64,000 nt of DNA from positions 1-64,000 of the forward strand of contig NZ_CABHXX010000121.1 of NCBI RefSeq assembly GCF_902170565.1, given 5' to 3'. This stretch comes from Yersinia thracica (lineage in GTDB: Bacteria; Pseudomonadota; Gammaproteobacteria; Enterobacterales; Enterobacteriaceae). A program made the translations under genes and the position numbers. Shown here one piece after another: positions 1 to 12,006 of the stretch (position 1 is the first letter of the stretch; the number at the start of each line of letters is the position of its first letter). Under the pieces are notes generated by a model that was not told the origin of the DNA, searched no databases, and worked only from the letters and a program-made list of their open reading frames with translations.

Positions 1-168
1 CATTATATGAAATCAGTAATCTAATTTTTATAGTTTCTTTTCTCTCAGTGGTGTTTGATTATCTACTTTTTATAATAGTCTATAAGTTATTCTCTTATTA
101 TGGATTACATTTTTATTCGGTATCTGCTAATATTCGGAATCATTTCTAGCGAACATACGGTGCTGACC
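1..168. other. AT-rich upstream region of xthA
   Basis: No gene is visible in this stretch at the left edge. It is AT-rich and probably holds the xthA promoter, but I cannot pick out a convincing -35/-10 pair. An in-frame ATG at 100 would add 23 residues to XthA that its family lacks. Confidence 0.4.
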
Positions 169-975
169 ATGAAGTTTGTCTCTTTTAATATCAATGGCCT
201 ACGTGCTCGACCACATCAACTGGCTGCAATAATCGAACAACATCAACCCGATGTTATTGGGCTTCAAGAAACAAAAGTGCATGATGATATGTTTCCGCTT
301 GAAGAAGTCAGTCAGCATGGTTATCACGTATTTTATCATGGACAAAAAGGCCATTACGGCGTTGCATTGTTAACCAAGAATGAACCCTTGGCCGTGCGAC
401 GTGGCTTTCCTACCGATGAAGAAGATGCACAACGCCGTATTATTATGGCTGACATTGCGACACCGCAAGGTCCTTTAACCGTGATTAATGGCTATTTCCC
501 TCAAGGGGAAAGCCGTGACCATCCCATAAAGTTTCCTGCTAAAGAGCGTTTTTATGCTGACTTGCAGCAGTATTTGGAACAACAACTGTCATCTGATGCC
601 CAAGTACTGATTATGGGAGATGTCAATATCAGCCCAACAGATCTGGATATTGGTATTGGCGAAGAGAGCCGCAAGCGCTGGTTGCGTACAGGCAAGTGTT
701 CATTCCTGCCTGAAGAACGTGCATGGCTGGAGCGTTTACAAAATTGGGGGCTGGTAGATACATTCCGTGCAGCAAACCCTGATTGTAACGACCAATTTTC
801 ATGGTTTGATTACCGTTCGCGTGGTTTTGACGAGAATAGAGGCTTACGCATAGATTTATTGCTGGCAAGCCACCCTCTGGCAGCTCGCTGCATTGCCACA
901 GGGATTGATTACGATATTAGAAGCATGGAAAAACCTTCGGATCACGCCCCAGTATGGTCTGAATTCGCACTCTAA
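169..975 (+). CDS. xthA: Exodeoxyribonuclease III
   Basis: XthA is the main AP endonuclease and 3'-5' exonuclease of base-excision repair; it also removes 3' blocking groups left by oxidative damage. The start at 169 gives 268 residues, the E. coli length, beginning [14 protein letters not shown]. The EEP-fold metal and catalytic residues are visible: Glu34 in LQETK, Tyr109 in NGYFPQG, Asp151 and Asn153 in GDVNISP, and the C-terminal SDHAP with Asp258 and His259. It is a single gene, followed by nudG on the same strand after about 85 bases. The identification is secure. Confidence 0.97.
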   Translation: MKFVSFNINGLRARPHQLAAIIEQHQPDVIGLQETKVHDDMFPLEEVSQHGYHVFYHGQKGHYGVALLTKNEPLAVRRGFPTDEEDAQRRIIMADIATPQGPLTVINGYFPQGESRDHPIKFPAKERFYADLQQYLEQQLSSDAQVLIMGDVNISPTDLDIGIGEESRKRWLRTGKCSFLPEERAWLERLQNWGLVDTFRAANPDCNDQFSWFDYRSRGFDENRGLRIDLLLASHPLAARCIATGIDYDIRSMEKPSDHAPVWSEFAL

Positions 976-1060
976 TAATGGCAGATTTTGCTATGCCCTA
1001 TTTGTTTATAGGGCGACTTCTAAACGAAATAAATAAACCACTGTAGCCAGGCAAATAAAA

Positions 1061-1486
1061 ATGATTGATGTCGTCGCGGCAATTATTGAACGAAACGGTA
1101 AGATTTTATTGGCACAACGAGATTCACATCGCGATCAGGCGGGTTTATGGGAATTCCCTGGCGGGAAAGTCGAGGCTGGAGAAAGCCAACTGCAAGCATT
1201 GATACGCGAACTTGCCGAAGAGTTAAATATTGACGTGACGATAGCCGGATATATTGCGACCAATCAGTGGGATTCACCAAAAGGCACCATCCGACTGCAT
1301 GCCTGGCACATTGAAAGCTTCTGTGGTGACCCTGTTTTACATTGCCACTCAGCCCTCGCCTGGCTAATGCCAGAGGAGGTTCATAACTACCCTCTGGCAC
1401 CCGCCGACATTCCATTATTAGAGGCTTTTATCCGCCAAAAACAGTCATCACTTATCGGGTTAATCTTTTCCAGATCAATGGATTAG
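1061..1486 (+). CDS. nudG: CTP/oxidised pyrimidine Nudix hydrolase
   Basis: A MutT-type Nudix hydrolase of 141 residues. The Nudix box runs from about residue 35 to 57, with Gly35, Glu41, Arg49-Glu50 and Glu53-Glu54 present; the Gly expected near its end is replaced by Asn. NudG of E. coli hydrolyses 5-hydroxy-CTP, 5-methyl-dCTP and related oxidised pyrimidine nucleotides, so it sanitises the nucleotide pool, and the genes on both sides (xthA and topB) are also DNA-maintenance genes. The C-terminus is a few residues longer than in E. coli and its 3' end overlaps the convergent ynjH by 35 bases. Confidence 0.9.
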   Translation: MIDVVAAIIERNGKILLAQRDSHRDQAGLWEFPGGKVEAGESQLQALIRELAEELNIDVTIAGYIATNQWDSPKGTIRLHAWHIESFCGDPVLHCHSALAWLMPEEVHNYPLAPADIPLLEAFIRQKQSSLIGLIFSRSMD

Positions 1487-1736
1487 TTCCAATTACATTA
1501 GGATCCCGCACACATTGTAAAACTTCGCCTTCAACCCGCAATACCGCACCTTCCGAATAGTTTTGATTTTGATAAATACAGCAACGGGTACACGGATTAC
1601 TGTTGCGATTTGCTGAGTTATTCCACACTTCGGGAGGTAAAGGAACGACGACATCAACATTATTCCGGTTTGCCAAAACCTGACCAGAAATAAGTGTGGC
1701 AACCCCCATGCACCCTAGCATTACCCATATTCTCAT
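1452..1736 (-). CDS. ynjH: Small secreted protein YnjH (DUF1496)
   Basis: A 94-residue protein with an N-terminal signal peptide (about residues 1-22, cut after VLA) and a short mature part of the DUF1496 type, including the cysteine-rich stretch CTRCCIY and a further Cys in EVLQCVRDP. The function is unknown. The ATG at 1736 overlaps the topB stop codon by four bases (ATGA), so it is probably translated by coupling from topB. Its 3' end runs into the nudG 3' end on the other strand. Confidence 0.85.
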   Translation of the reverse strand: MRIWVMLGCMGVATLISGQVLANRNNVDVVVPLPPEVWNNSANRNSNPCTRCCIYQNQNYSEGAVLRVEGEVLQCVRDPNVIGTNPLIWKRLTR

Positions 1737-3661
1737 GACTTAGTCTCCTTGGTTTTGGTCGGCGTTTTCTTACGTTTCTTTATCGCCCCTGTAGGAGCGG
1801 CTGGCAACCCACGAAAAACCTGAGGCGACCTATTTTGTTTTGCCTGACTAATTAAATCCTGCAATGTGGCCACCAGCGGCTGCATAAAATCCTGATAGCG
1901 ACAGTTTTTTTCACTGATTTGTGTCAGTGTTGATTCCCAATGAGCCGTCATATCGGGCCGAGCGGCGATATCGGGTAATGCATGAATTAATGCTCGTCCT
2001 GCCGGGCTGGCATGGATATAACGGCCTTTTTTAAACAAAAAAGTTCGTTTGAACAGTAGTTCAATAATCCCTGCTCGTGTGGCTTCCGTTCCCAAACCAT
2101 CGGTAGCGCGTAATACTTTTTTCAGTTCTTTATCCTGCACAAAACGGGCAATGCCGGTCATGGCAGATAACAAACTGGCATCAGTAAATGGCCGCGGCGG
2201 CTGAGTCTGCCGTTCAACAACTTCTCCACGTTCACACAGTAATTCAGCGCCTTTCTCAACCACCGGCAATGGCGCGCCCTCATTCTCTTCATCCCGCTCT
2301 TTACTGCCGAGCAAGGTACGCCAACCCGCCTCCGCCAGAAAACGAGCTTTGGCGATAAACTTACCGCCCGCAATATCCAGTTCAATAACACATTTACGAA
2401 ATTGCGCATCAGGGCAAAATTGCATTAAATATTGCTGCGCGACTAATCGGTAAACTTTGCTCTCATCAGTCGTCAAATTCACTTTGCTGACGCGGGCTGT
2501 TGGAATGATCGCGTGGTGAGCATCGACTTTTTTGTCATCCCAACAGCGATTACGCCGGTCACTGTCCATGACTTCCAGCGGCAAAAGATCAGCTTGATGG
2601 ATACTGATAGCATTGAGCACTGAATGACGTCCAGCAAAATGTTCTTCTGGTAGATATCGGCAATCCGAGCGCGGATATGTAATCAATTTGTGCGTTTCAT
2701 ATAATCGCTGGCAAATATCCAGCACTTGTTGCGCGCTCAAGCCGAACCGTTTTGCCGCCTCAATTTGCAAAGTAGAAAGGGAGAATGGCAACGGAGCAGT
2801 TTCTGATTCCCGTTTATCATTATAGGAGGTCACAACAGCTGGCTGACCCGTTATGCGGTTAACAACGTGTTCTGCCAGTGGGCGATGTAACAAGCGCCCT
2901 TCTTCATCTTGATAGGATTCACAAGAATCACTCGGTTGCCATAACGCCACAAAACGCTCATCAGCTGGCGTGACGATATGGGCTTTGACCTCAAAAAAAT
3001 CTTTAGCGACAAAATCTTCAATTTCTTCATCGCGGCGCACTACTAACCCTAATACCGGCGTCTGCACACGACCAACCGACAGCACGCCATCATAGCCCGC
3101 ATTGCGCCCAAGAATAGTATAGGCGCGAGTCATATTGATGCCATATAGCCAGTCGGCTCTGGCTCGTGCCAATGCTGAAACACAAAGCGGGATAAACTCA
3201 CGGTTGTAACGCAAACGTTCTACAGCACGCACCACAGCCTGCGGGTTTAAGTCATTAATTAAACAACGGCGGACGTTTTGCCGCTTTTCTGCCGCTAAAT
3301 CAAGGTAATCCAAGACTTCATCAACTAAAAGTTGACCTTCGCGGTCAGGGTCACCCGCATGAACGACTTCATCAGCTTGTTGCAACAATTGTTTGATAAC
3401 ATTCAATTGTTTACTCACCGAGGGGCGCGGCTGTAATCGCCATTTTTCAGGAATAATCGGTAAATCCGCTAATGACCAACGCGCATAGCGGCTATCGTAA
3501 GCATCGGGTTGAGCTTGTTCCAGCAAATGGCCAACACACCAGGTCACCATTTGATCATTACCACAGGCAATGAATCCATCACCCCGACGATGCGGTTTTG
3601 GCAAAATATCCGCTATCGCCCGTGCCAGACTGGGCTTTTCGGCAATAAAAAGTCGCATCAT
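1733..3661 (-). CDS. topB: DNA topoisomerase III
   Basis: A type IA topoisomerase that decatenates and relaxes negatively supercoiled DNA through a 5'-phosphotyrosine intermediate. The N-terminal Toprim domain begins [16 protein letters not shown], and the active-site region [14 protein letters not shown] with the catalytic Tyr is about halfway along. The length is 642 residues, close to the 653 of E. coli, and the C-terminus is lysine-rich ([18 protein letters not shown]). Two ATGs are adjacent; the second (3658) matches the family start. selD lies 43 bases upstream on the same strand, so selD-topB-ynjH is a likely operon. Confidence 0.96.
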   Translation of the reverse strand: MMRLFIAEKPSLARAIADILPKPHRRGDGFIACGNDQMVTWCVGHLLEQAQPDAYDSRYARWSLADLPIIPEKWRLQPRPSVSKQLNVIKQLLQQADEVVHAGDPDREGQLLVDEVLDYLDLAAEKRQNVRRCLINDLNPQAVVRAVERLRYNREFIPLCVSALARARADWLYGINMTRAYTILGRNAGYDGVLSVGRVQTPVLGLVVRRDEEIEDFVAKDFFEVKAHIVTPADERFVALWQPSDSCESYQDEEGRLLHRPLAEHVVNRITGQPAVVTSYNDKRESETAPLPFSLSTLQIEAAKRFGLSAQQVLDICQRLYETHKLITYPRSDCRYLPEEHFAGRHSVLNAISIHQADLLPLEVMDSDRRNRCWDDKKVDAHHAIIPTARVSKVNLTTDESKVYRLVAQQYLMQFCPDAQFRKCVIELDIAGGKFIAKARFLAEAGWRTLLGSKERDEENEGAPLPVVEKGAELLCERGEVVERQTQPPRPFTDASLLSAMTGIARFVQDKELKKVLRATDGLGTEATRAGIIELLFKRTFLFKKGRYIHASPAGRALIHALPDIAARPDMTAHWESTLTQISEKNCRYQDFMQPLVATLQDLISQAKQNRSPQVFRGLPAAPTGAIKKRKKTPTKTKETKS

Positions 3662-3704
3662 TTACCGCGCGAATACATCAAAAAAAAGGGCAACAAAGAA
3701 AAAA

Positions 3705-4751
3705 TCATTCTGTTATCTCAATCAGCGCTCGGCTGCTATCCACCGGAGCTAACTCGCCAATAGCACTGAGCACCAGGCCATGTCGAGCTGCGATTTCATG
3801 TACTTGCGCTTCAGCTTCTGGTAAGACCGCTAACAGCAAGCCACCGGATGTCTGCGGGTCACAGAGTAAACTCTTCTGTAAATCGGACATTTTGCCAATC
3901 AGATGACCATAACTGTCAAAGTTGCGACCGGTTCCCCCCGGAACACAACCCGCCGCAATATACTCTTCAACCGCCGGTAAACGCGGGATAGCCGAAAAAT
4001 GTAATGTCGCCTGAACACCCGACCCCTGACAAATCTCACTTAAATGGCCCAGCAGGCCGAACCCAGTCACATCTGTCATGGCTGTGACCCCGGGAACATG
4101 CGCAAAATCAGCGCCAGACTTATTCAGCTGGCACATGGTTTCGGTTGCAACTCCTTGATGTTCTGGCCGTAATTGGCTTTTTTTCTCAGCAGTGGTTAGG
4201 ATGCCAATCCCCAAGGGTTTGGTGAGAAACAGTTTACAGCTTGCTTTGGCGGCACTGTTTTTCTTTACGTGATCAGTGCCGACAATACCTGTGACAGCCA
4301 AGCCGAAAATAGGCTCAGGTGCATCAATGGAGTGCCCACCTGCGAGCGAAATCCCCGCCTGTTGGCAGACATATCGCCCGCCTTCAATGACTTGTTGGGC
4401 AACTTCGGGGGCCAGTTTATCAATCGGCCACCCCAAAATCGCAATAGCCATAATAGGTTTGCCGCCCATGGCATAAATATCACTGATGGCATTAGTCGCG
4501 GCAATGCGCCCGAAATCAAAGGGCTCGTCGACGATCGGCATAAAAAAGTCGGTGGTGCTGATAATACCGACCCCATTACCAATATCATAAACGGCAGCAT
4601 CATCACGGGTCTCATTGCCCACCAGCAGGCGAGGATCGAGGAATTTTTCCTGCTCCGAATGTAAAATTTTATCCAAAACTTTGGGTGAAATTTTGCAGCC
4701 GCAACCCGCTCCGTGGCTGTATTGAGTAAGACGTATCGCTGGCGATGTCAT
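3705..4751 (-). CDS. selD: Selenide, water dikinase (selenophosphate synthetase)
   Basis: SelD makes selenophosphate from selenide and ATP, the selenium donor for selenocysteine tRNA and selenouridine. The protein has 348 residues (347 in E. coli). The flexible N-terminal loop reads [11 protein letters not shown], with Cys17 in the catalytic place, so this is a cysteine rather than a selenocysteine enzyme, followed by the essential Lys20. The AIRS-type core with [16 protein letters not shown] and [13 protein letters not shown] is intact. It lies first in the probable selD-topB-ynjH operon. Confidence 0.97.
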   Translation of the reverse strand: MTSPAIRLTQYSHGAGCGCKISPKVLDKILHSEQEKFLDPRLLVGNETRDDAAVYDIGNGVGIISTTDFFMPIVDEPFDFGRIAATNAISDIYAMGGKPIMAIAILGWPIDKLAPEVAQQVIEGGRYVCQQAGISLAGGHSIDAPEPIFGLAVTGIVGTDHVKKNSAAKASCKLFLTKPLGIGILTTAEKKSQLRPEHQGVATETMCQLNKSGADFAHVPGVTAMTDVTGFGLLGHLSEICQGSGVQATLHFSAIPRLPAVEEYIAAGCVPGGTGRNFDSYGHLIGKMSDLQKSLLCDPQTSGGLLLAVLPEAEAQVHEIAARHGLVLSAIGELAPVDSSRALIEITE

Positions 4752-4797
4752 GGCACTCTCCCATCTGATGATTCAGTAATAACCAGTTTAAAGATAT

Positions 4798-4924
4798 ATA
4801 TACCCTAAATAATTCGAGTTACAGGAAGGCGGCAAGCGAGAGAACCCGATGAGCTTACATGAGTAAGTGATTCGAGTAATTGAACGTAGCCAACACACAT
4901 GGAACTTGAAGTATGACGGGTATA
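4798..4924. repeat. ERIC element, about 127 bp
   Basis: A complete ERIC/IRU palindromic element between selD and ydjA. One end reads TACCCTAAATAATTCGAGTT and the other ends CTTGAAGTATGACGGGTA; the centre has the conserved GAGCTTACATGAGTAAGTGA stretch. The length agrees with the standard 127-bp form. It makes up much of the 331-base gap between the two genes; the remaining bases up to 5082 show only a short GAAATAG inverted repeat at 5066-5084 near the ydjA stop. Confidence 0.88.
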
Positions 4925-5082
4925 TGCATCCATGGTGTCTATGGTAGCGCCTATAGCTTAGCTTAGTAAGTAGAGAGCCGCCGTCGGGCAGATAGGTTGG
5001 TCACAAAGCGGGCGAAAACGCAGCTTATTGCCGATAAAAGCGACAGGCTGCGCAATCTCGCGGGAGAAATAGTGTCGCTATT

Positions 5083-5637
5083 TCAGAAATAGTGAACAAA
5101 AGTTGAGTAGTCTGGCGGTGTCACTTTGGTCGCTGATTTCAGCTGCGGTGTCCCCAAATACAGAAAACCGACGATTTCATCTTGTTCACGGCAAGCAAAT
5201 CCCTGACGAACAACAGGATGGTGCGTCCAGGAGCCGGTGCGCCAAATACCATTAAACCCTTGAGCCAGAGCCGCCATCTGCATCGCTTGCACTGCACAAC
5301 CGGCAGAAACGACTTGTTCCCAATTAGGGACTTTAGGGTTTTCTGTCACATGGGCAATAACAGTAATAATCAAAGGCGCGCGAAAAGGTGCCAGTCTTGC
5401 TTTCTCCAACACCGTATCATCAGAGCCATCTTGCATGACCGCATTCTGTAGCAATTGGCTAAAACGCTCCAGCCCTTTATCTTGGATTAAAACAAAGCGC
5501 CATGGCTGGAGTGTGCCATGATCGGGCGCCCGCATTCCTGCATGAATAATGTGGTCTAATACCTCGCCGGCTGGGGCTGGAGCGGCTAAGCGCGAAGCCG
5601 AGCGGCGATTAAGTAACAGTTCCAATGCATCCATCAT
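5083..5637 (-). CDS. ydjA: Nitroreductase-family oxidoreductase YdjA
   Basis: A 184-residue FMN-binding nitroreductase-fold protein, one residue longer than E. coli YdjA. The N-terminal RRSASRL stretch (FMN phosphate binding), [12 protein letters not shown] and the C-terminal [11 protein letters not shown] are typical. Members form a minimal homodimer; the natural substrate is not established. A purine-rich AGGAG lies just ahead of the ATG. The gene is transcribed away from sppA and towards selD, the same order as in E. coli. Confidence 0.9.
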   Translation of the reverse strand: MMDALELLLNRRSASRLAAPAPAGEVLDHIIHAGMRAPDHGTLQPWRFVLIQDKGLERFSQLLQNAVMQDGSDDTVLEKARLAPFRAPLIITVIAHVTENPKVPNWEQVVSAGCAVQAMQMAALAQGFNGIWRTGSWTHHPVVRQGFACREQDEIVGFLYLGTPQLKSATKVTPPDYSTFVHYF

Positions 5638-5796
5638 TTCCTCCTGATAACGATTTTCATTTTCAGCAAGGTAGCATAAGTTGTCGTTTTGTTACCAGTG
5701 CTGACCTATTAGCTAAGCTTCTCGATGATTTAAAGCTGACTTTTGTTCTTCAGGTCATTAGGATAACTGTACTTGCTCGGTTTTGTTGGAGATAAC

Positions 5797-7647
5797 ATGC
5801 GCACTTTGTGGCGAATTATTGCTGGTTTTTTCAAGTGGACCTGGCGTCTGCTGAATTTTGCCAGAGAGTTTATTCTAAATCTTTTCCTGATACTGCTGAT
5901 TTTGGTCGGTGTCGGTGTTTACCTTCAGTTCCAAAGTAAGCCGACAGAGCCAGTTAAAGGCGCACTGTTAGTGAACTTAAGTGGTGTCGTGGTCGATCAG
6001 CCTGCGGTTAATAATAAACTGCGTCAATTAGGGCGTGAGTTCTTAGGCGCATCGAGCAATCGTCTACAGGAAAATTCCCTGTTTGATTTGGTCGAAACCA
6101 TTCGTCTGGCGAAGGCTGATAACAATATTACTGGCTTGGTGTTATCACTGAGTGACTTTACCGGTGCTGATCAGCCCTCGCTACAATATATTGGGAAAGC
6201 ACTGCGGGAATTCCGTGATTCGGGCAAACCCATTTACGCTATTGGCGATAGCTATAATCAAACTCAATATTATTTAGCCAGCTTTGCCAATAAGATCTAT
6301 CTGTCTCCGCAAGGGGCGGTCGATCTGCATGGTTTTGCCAGCAATAATCTGTATTACAAATCGTTACTGGAAAAACTCAAAGTTACCACCAATATCTTCC
6401 GTGTCGGCACCTATAAATCGGCAGTCGAGCCGATGATTCGTGATGATATGTCGCCGGCCGCACGGGAAGCGGACAGCCGCTGGATTGGCGGTTTATGGCA
6501 AAATTATCTGACGGCGGTTTCCGCTAACCGGCAATTAACCCCAGAACAATTGTTCCCGGGGGCCGCGGGTGTTATCAGTGGCTTGCAGGCCGCTGGCGGT
6601 TCTCCGGCGCAATATGCACTGGCGAGCAAACTGGTTGATCAATTAGCCACACGTCCGGATGTGGAAAACGAACTGGTTAAAGCCTTTGGCTGGGATAAGA
6701 AAAGTAACGATTTCAACTATGTCAGCATTTATGACTACCAACCGACGCCACCCCCACAACAAGGTGAGCAGATAGCGGTTCTCTTTGCTAACGGCGCGAT
6801 TATGGATGGCCCACAGACCCCTGGGAATGTCGGCGGTGATGCTCTGGCGGCGCAAATTCGTCAGGCGCGCTTAGATCCAAAAATCAAAGCTGTTATCTTG
6901 CGGGTAAACAGCCCAGGCGGTAGCGTGAGCGCCTCTGAACTGATTCGCTCTGAATTAGCGGCGTTACGTGCAGCCAATAAACCATTGGTGGTATCAATGG
7001 GTGGTATGGCGGCCTCCGGTGGGTATTGGATCTCAACCCCTGCAAACTATATCATCGCTAACCCAAGCACTTTGACCGGCTCGATTGGTATTTTCGGGGT
7101 GATTAATACTTTCCAAAACACACTGGAAAGCATTGGCGTGCATACCGACGGTGTCGCGACTTCACCACTGGCGAATATTTCTGTGACCAAAGACTTGCCG
7201 CCTGAGTTCTCTCAGATGATGCAAATCAATATCGAAAATGGCTATAAAACCTTTATTGATTTGGTCGCAGCCGCCCGCCACAAAACGCCAGAGCAAGTTG
7301 ACCAAATCGCGCAGGGCCATGTGTGGATTGGATTGGATGCTAAAAATAATGGTCTGGTAGATCAACTGGGTGACTTTGATGACGCGGTTAAGAAAGTGGC
7401 TGAACTAGCACAACTGAAAACCTGGCAACTGAACTGGTTTGTTGATGAACCTAGCCTCAGTGATTTGATTTTCGGTCAAATGAGCGCATCAGTACAGGCG
7501 ATGTTACCTGCTGCAATTCAAGCCTGGTTGCCCGCGCCTATTTCCGCGATGGCGCAAGCAGTGAAAGATCAGCCTGGCTTATTGAACACACTCAATGACC
7601 CGCAGAATCGCTATGTTTTATGTCTGACATGCGGTGATGTGCGCTAG
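5797..7647 (+). CDS. sppA: Protease IV, signal peptide peptidase SppA (67K form)
   Basis: SppA is an inner-membrane serine protease that degrades cleaved signal peptides. Starting at the ATG at 5797 gives 616 residues (618 in E. coli); the ORF could be opened 8 codons earlier at a weak start, which I do not favour. One N-terminal membrane anchor is visible at about residues 29-47 ([19 protein letters not shown]). The Ser/Lys dyad is present: Lys in [13 protein letters not shown] and Ser in [15 protein letters not shown] strong intrinsic terminator follows at 7804. Confidence 0.95.
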   Translation: MRTLWRIIAGFFKWTWRLLNFAREFILNLFLILLILVGVGVYLQFQSKPTEPVKGALLVNLSGVVVDQPAVNNKLRQLGREFLGASSNRLQENSLFDLVETIRLAKADNNITGLVLSLSDFTGADQPSLQYIGKALREFRDSGKPIYAIGDSYNQTQYYLASFANKIYLSPQGAVDLHGFASNNLYYKSLLEKLKVTTNIFRVGTYKSAVEPMIRDDMSPAAREADSRWIGGLWQNYLTAVSANRQLTPEQLFPGAAGVISGLQAAGGSPAQYALASKLVDQLATRPDVENELVKAFGWDKKSNDFNYVSIYDYQPTPPPQQGEQIAVLFANGAIMDGPQTPGNVGGDALAAQIRQARLDPKIKAVILRVNSPGGSVSASELIRSELAALRAANKPLVVSMGGMAASGGYWISTPANYIIANPSTLTGSIGIFGVINTFQNTLESIGVHTDGVATSPLANISVTKDLPPEFSQMMQINIENGYKTFIDLVAAARHKTPEQVDQIAQGHVWIGLDAKNNGLVDQLGDFDDAVKKVAELAQLKTWQLNWFVDEPSLSDLIFGQMSASVQAMLPAAIQAWLPAPISAMAQAVKDQPGLLNTLNDPQNRYVLCLTCGDVR

Positions 7648-7655
7648 TGAATTAC

Positions 7656-7790
7656 TCAAAGGTATCCAAAGTAATTGGTGTTGCGGGTAGGCAGCAAACG
7701 AGTAAGTCCCGATGAGCTGACTCAGGTCAGTGATTCGGGCGAGTAAGTGCAGCTAACACCGCTGCAACTTCAATTTACGATGGATATAGT
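7656..7790. repeat. ERIC-related palindromic repeat
   Basis: This stretch downstream of sppA has the ERIC layout: a GGCAGCAAACGAG arm, a central CCCGATGAGCTGACTCAGGT region followed by GTGATTCGGG, and a GCAGCTAACACCGC arm. It diverges from the standard element at both ends. The element at about 25510-25697 is a closer relative, so the two form a sub-family within this window. Confidence 0.65.
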
Positions 7791-7803
7791 AGATAAATAC
7801 TCC

Positions 7804-7828
7804 GCCCGGCACCTGCCGGGCTTTTTTT
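7804..7828 (+). terminator. Intrinsic terminator of sppA
   Basis: GCCCGGCA and TGCCGGGC form an 8-bp GC-rich stem with a 2-base loop, followed at once by seven T residues. It is placed after sppA and before ansA, so ansA must have its own promoter. Confidence 0.92.
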
Positions 7829-7890
7829 CCTCGCCAGTCTCCCTATAATTCATCTATCTCATTTTGTACTATTTTTTAGGCATATAACTC

Positions 7891-8907
7891 ATGCAGAAGA
7901 AATCTATTTATGTCGCCTATACTGGCGGGACTATTGGTATGCAGCGCTCGGATAATGGATACATTCCTGTTTCCGGCCATCTACAGCGCCAACTTGCGCT
8001 TATGCCGGAGTTCCATCGGCCCGAGATGCCAGATTTTACTATCCATGAATATGCCCCATTAATTGATTCTTCGGATATGACACCGGAGGACTGGCAGCAT
8101 ATTGCCAATGATATTCAGCAAAATTACGATTTATATGATGGCTTTGTTATTTTGCACGGCACCGACACCATGGCATTTACGGCCTCCGCCCTCTCTTTTA
8201 TGTTGGAAAATTTAGCTAAACCGGTGATTGTTACCGGTTCGCAAATTCCTTTGGCCGAGTTGCGTTCTGACGGGCAGACCAACTTACTCAACGCGCTCTA
8301 TCTTGCTGCCAATCACCCGGTGAATGAAGTTAGTTTGTTCTTTAATAACAAACTTTTTCGCGGTAACCGCACCACCAAAGCGCATGCTGATGGATTTGAT
8401 GCTTTTGCTTCGCCTAATCTGTCCGTGTTGCTTGAGGCTGGGATTCATATTCGCCGGATGGCCGCAGTTGAATCTCCGGTTGTTAACGGCCCATTGATTG
8501 TTCACAAGATCACACCTCAACCCATTGGGGTCGTCACTATTTATCCTGGAATATCCGGGGCGGTAGTGCGCAACTTCCTGTTGCAACCGGTAAAAGCGCT
8601 TATTTTGCGATCCTATGGTGTGGGTAATGCGCCACAAAAAGCCGAGTTATTGGATGAGTTAAAAAATGCCAGCGACCGCGGTATTGTGGTGATGAATCTG
8701 ACACAATGTATTTCTGGCAGAGTCAATATGGACGGATATGCAACCGGGAATGCGTTGGCGCACGCCGGTGTTATCAGTGGCTTTGATATGACGGTGGAAG
8801 CGGCACTGACCAAATTGCATTATTTATTAAGCCAATCTCTGTCCCCCGAAGAGATTCGCCGGTTGATGCAACAAAACCTGCGCGGCGAACTGACTGAAAC
8901 TAACTGA
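7891..8907 (+). CDS. ansA: Cytoplasmic L-asparaginase I
   Basis: AnsA hydrolyses L-asparagine to aspartate and ammonia with the low affinity typical of the constitutive type I enzyme. It has 338 residues, exactly the E. coli length, and no signal peptide, which sets it apart from periplasmic type II. The two catalytic triplets are visible: YTGGTIGM near residue 10-17 and LHGTDTMAFTASAL near 88-100. pncA begins 15 bases after its stop, so the two are almost certainly cotranscribed, as in E. coli. Confidence 0.96.
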   Translation: MQKKSIYVAYTGGTIGMQRSDNGYIPVSGHLQRQLALMPEFHRPEMPDFTIHEYAPLIDSSDMTPEDWQHIANDIQQNYDLYDGFVILHGTDTMAFTASALSFMLENLAKPVIVTGSQIPLAELRSDGQTNLLNALYLAANHPVNEVSLFFNNKLFRGNRTTKAHADGFDAFASPNLSVLLEAGIHIRRMAAVESPVVNGPLIVHKITPQPIGVVTIYPGISGAVVRNFLLQPVKALILRSYGVGNAPQKAELLDELKNASDRGIVVMNLTQCISGRVNMDGYATGNALAHAGVISGFDMTVEAALTKLHYLLSQSLSPEEIRRLMQQNLRGELTETN

Positions 8908-8922
8908 TTTGGTGGAATGTAA

Positions 8923-9573
8923 ATGAATAGCGCACTGCTCTTAATTGATTTGCAAAATGATTTTTGTCCCGGTGGTGCGCTGGCGGTTGCCGAGGGTGAT
9001 GCAGTGATTGCCATTGCTAATGAGGCCATTGCCACCTGTCTGAGACACAAAATACCGGTCATCGCCAGTCAGGATTGGCACCCTGCCGGGCACCGGAGTT
9101 TTGCCGTTAATTCACAGGCTGAACCCTGGACTGTCGGCGATTTGGCGGGATTAACCCAAGTGTGGTGGCCAGTACATTGTGTCCAAAATACCTCTGGCGC
9201 GGCTTTGCATCCGCAGTTAAATCAACAGGCGATTACCGATATTTTTCGTAAGGGCCAGGATCCAGATATCGACAGCTACAGCGCCTTTTTCGACAATGGT
9301 CGGCGAGCAAAAACGCCACTGGACGATTGGCTACGTCAGCAGGAAATTGACCATTTGTTCATTATGGGGTTAGCAACAGATTACTGTGTGAAATACACCG
9401 TGTTGGATGCATTGACATTAAGTTATAAAATATCAGTCATCCGTGAGGGTTGCCGTGGGGTCAATCTGCAACCACAAGACAGCCAACAAGCTCTTGATGC
9501 GATGAATGCAGCAGGAGCAAACATACAGTCGTTGGAGCAGTTTATGGCTGAAATAAAAGCACTGGCTGGTTGA
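8923..9573 (+). CDS. pncA: Nicotinamidase
   Basis: PncA deamidates nicotinamide to nicotinate in the NAD salvage route; the enzyme also activates pyrazinamide. The 216-residue isochorismatase-fold protein has the catalytic Asp in LIDLQNDFCPGGAL, metal ligands around ASQDWHPAGHRSF, and the nucleophilic Cys in MGLATDYCVKYT. It follows ansA after 15 bases, with GGTGGAATG-type sequence as a ribosome site. Both enzymes of the pair release ammonia from amides. Confidence 0.95.
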   Translation: MNSALLLIDLQNDFCPGGALAVAEGDAVIAIANEAIATCLRHKIPVIASQDWHPAGHRSFAVNSQAEPWTVGDLAGLTQVWWPVHCVQNTSGAALHPQLNQQAITDIFRKGQDPDIDSYSAFFDNGRRAKTPLDDWLRQQEIDHLFIMGLATDYCVKYTVLDALTLSYKISVIREGCRGVNLQPQDSQQALDAMNAAGANIQSLEQFMAEIKALAG

Positions 9574-9588
9574 CGGGTATCAACATCA

Positions 9589-9612
9589 ACGGAGCCGAAT
9601 GTGGCTCCGTTT
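9589..9612 (+). terminator. Possible terminator after pncA
   Basis: ACGGAGCC and GGCTCCGT form an 8-bp stem with a 6-base loop 15 bases after the pncA stop. The following T-run is short (TTTG), so efficiency is uncertain. Confidence 0.5.
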
Positions 9613-9658
9613 GAACCGGCAACTTAAATTGTGCATCCAACCTGGCTTGCCTTAGTCA

Positions 9659-9931
9659 TCACTCGGGCTTTAATTTGACCAGTGTCGGCTGGCTGAATTG
9701 CTGCTTCAGCTCTTGCTTGGTTTTCATCACTATCTGGCCATCGGTGCCGATGCTCATATGCTGCGCATCCTTATTATGACGCGCTTGCCACAGCATGACC
9801 ATTTGCAGGCTGTTCTCTTTCTGTTCCGGTGTCAGTACCACACCATCCGGCCATTTACCTAATTCAACGGCTTGCATTAAACGCTGGTAAATTTCAGGCG
9901 TCATCACTGAAATCAGATCTTCAAGCTCCAT
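9659..9931 (-). CDS. yeaC: DUF1315 family protein YeaC
   Basis: A 90-residue cytoplasmic protein matching E. coli YeaC in sequence character and place. The start MELEDLISVMTPEIYQRLMQ is followed by ELGKWPDGVVLT and a hydrophilic C-terminus. The function is not known. It lies immediately downstream of msrB on the same strand, separated by 74 bases, and the pair is conserved in enterobacteria. Confidence 0.85.
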   Translation of the reverse strand: MELEDLISVMTPEIYQRLMQAVELGKWPDGVVLTPEQKENSLQMVMLWQARHNKDAQHMSIGTDGQIVMKTKQELKQQFSQPTLVKLKPE

Positions 9932-10005
9932 CAGAGCATCCTCAGTAAACGAATAATAAGCTGAATCGATTTTTCACAGCTAAAATGGGAACAAAAAATA
10001 CGTAT

Positions 10006-10419
10006 TTACCCTGCGGTTTGTTCACCATTTTGATCATCAACAAAATTCAGTGATGCCGAGTTCACGCAATAGCGCTCGCCGGTAGGTTGTGGGCCATCAG
10101 GGAAAACATGCCCCAAGTGCGCATCACAATGACCACAACGGATCTCAACACGGTGCATATTATGAGAATAATCATCAATATAGCGGATAGATTCTGCATC
10201 AAGCGGCTGATAAAAACTCGGCCAACCACAGCCGGAATCAAACTTGGACTCGGAGATAAAAAGCGGCTGGTGACAGCACAAGCATTGGTAGATACCCTCA
10301 CGCTTATTATGCAGCAATTTTCCACTAAAAGGCGCTTCTGTCCCCCGCTGTTGGGTGACATGCCGCTGAATATCGGTCAGTTTCTCAATATTTTCTGTAG
10401 GGTTCAGTTCTTTAGCCAT
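10006..10419 (-). CDS. msrB: Peptide-methionine (R)-S-oxide reductase
   Basis: MsrB reduces the R-sulfoxide of methionine in proteins, using thioredoxin. The start at 10419 ([13 protein letters not shown]) gives 137 residues, the E. coli length; a longer frame to 10476 adds a hydrophobic stretch not found in the family. Zinc cysteines appear as CLCCHQP and [10 protein letters not shown], the substrate motif as CGWPSF, and the catalytic Cys in [13 protein letters not shown]. It is divergent from gapA. Confidence 0.95.
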   Translation of the reverse strand: MAKELNPTENIEKLTDIQRHVTQQRGTEAPFSGKLLHNKREGIYQCLCCHQPLFISESKFDSGCGWPSFYQPLDAESIRYIDDYSHNMHRVEIRCGHCDAHLGHVFPDGPQPTGERYCVNSASLNFVDDQNGEQTAG

Positions 10420-11762
<1,343 letters not shown>

Positions 11763-11793
11763 TGGATTGATATCTAGAATATAGATTTCGACC

Positions 11794-11819
11794 AAAGGCC
11801 ACCCTCGGGTGGCTTTTTT
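11794..11819 (+). terminator. Intrinsic terminator of gapA
   Basis: GCCACCC and GGGTGGC form a 7-bp stem extended by AAAG/CTTT, with a TC loop and six T residues. It is 32 bases after the gapA stop codon. Confidence 0.92.
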
Positions 11820-12006
11820 ATTGTCCGTCATTGATAAACCAATACACATGCAGCTTGCATGTACGGCGGATATATAAAAAGTTGCGCAATATCAATGATA
11901 CGCTACTACTTTATCGTTGATTTGCTGCAAGATTTAAAGCCTGTGATATTATCGAAAGTCTGAAGTTCAATGGATCTCCAGCCCCTTTTCTCATAAGGCC
12001 AAACGA

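Noticed and set aside
9960-9973. GCTGAATCGATTTT, resembling a Cra/FruR operator
   Set aside because: The match is to a loose consensus, and the site sits between yeaC and msrB, neither a known Cra target; chance is likely.
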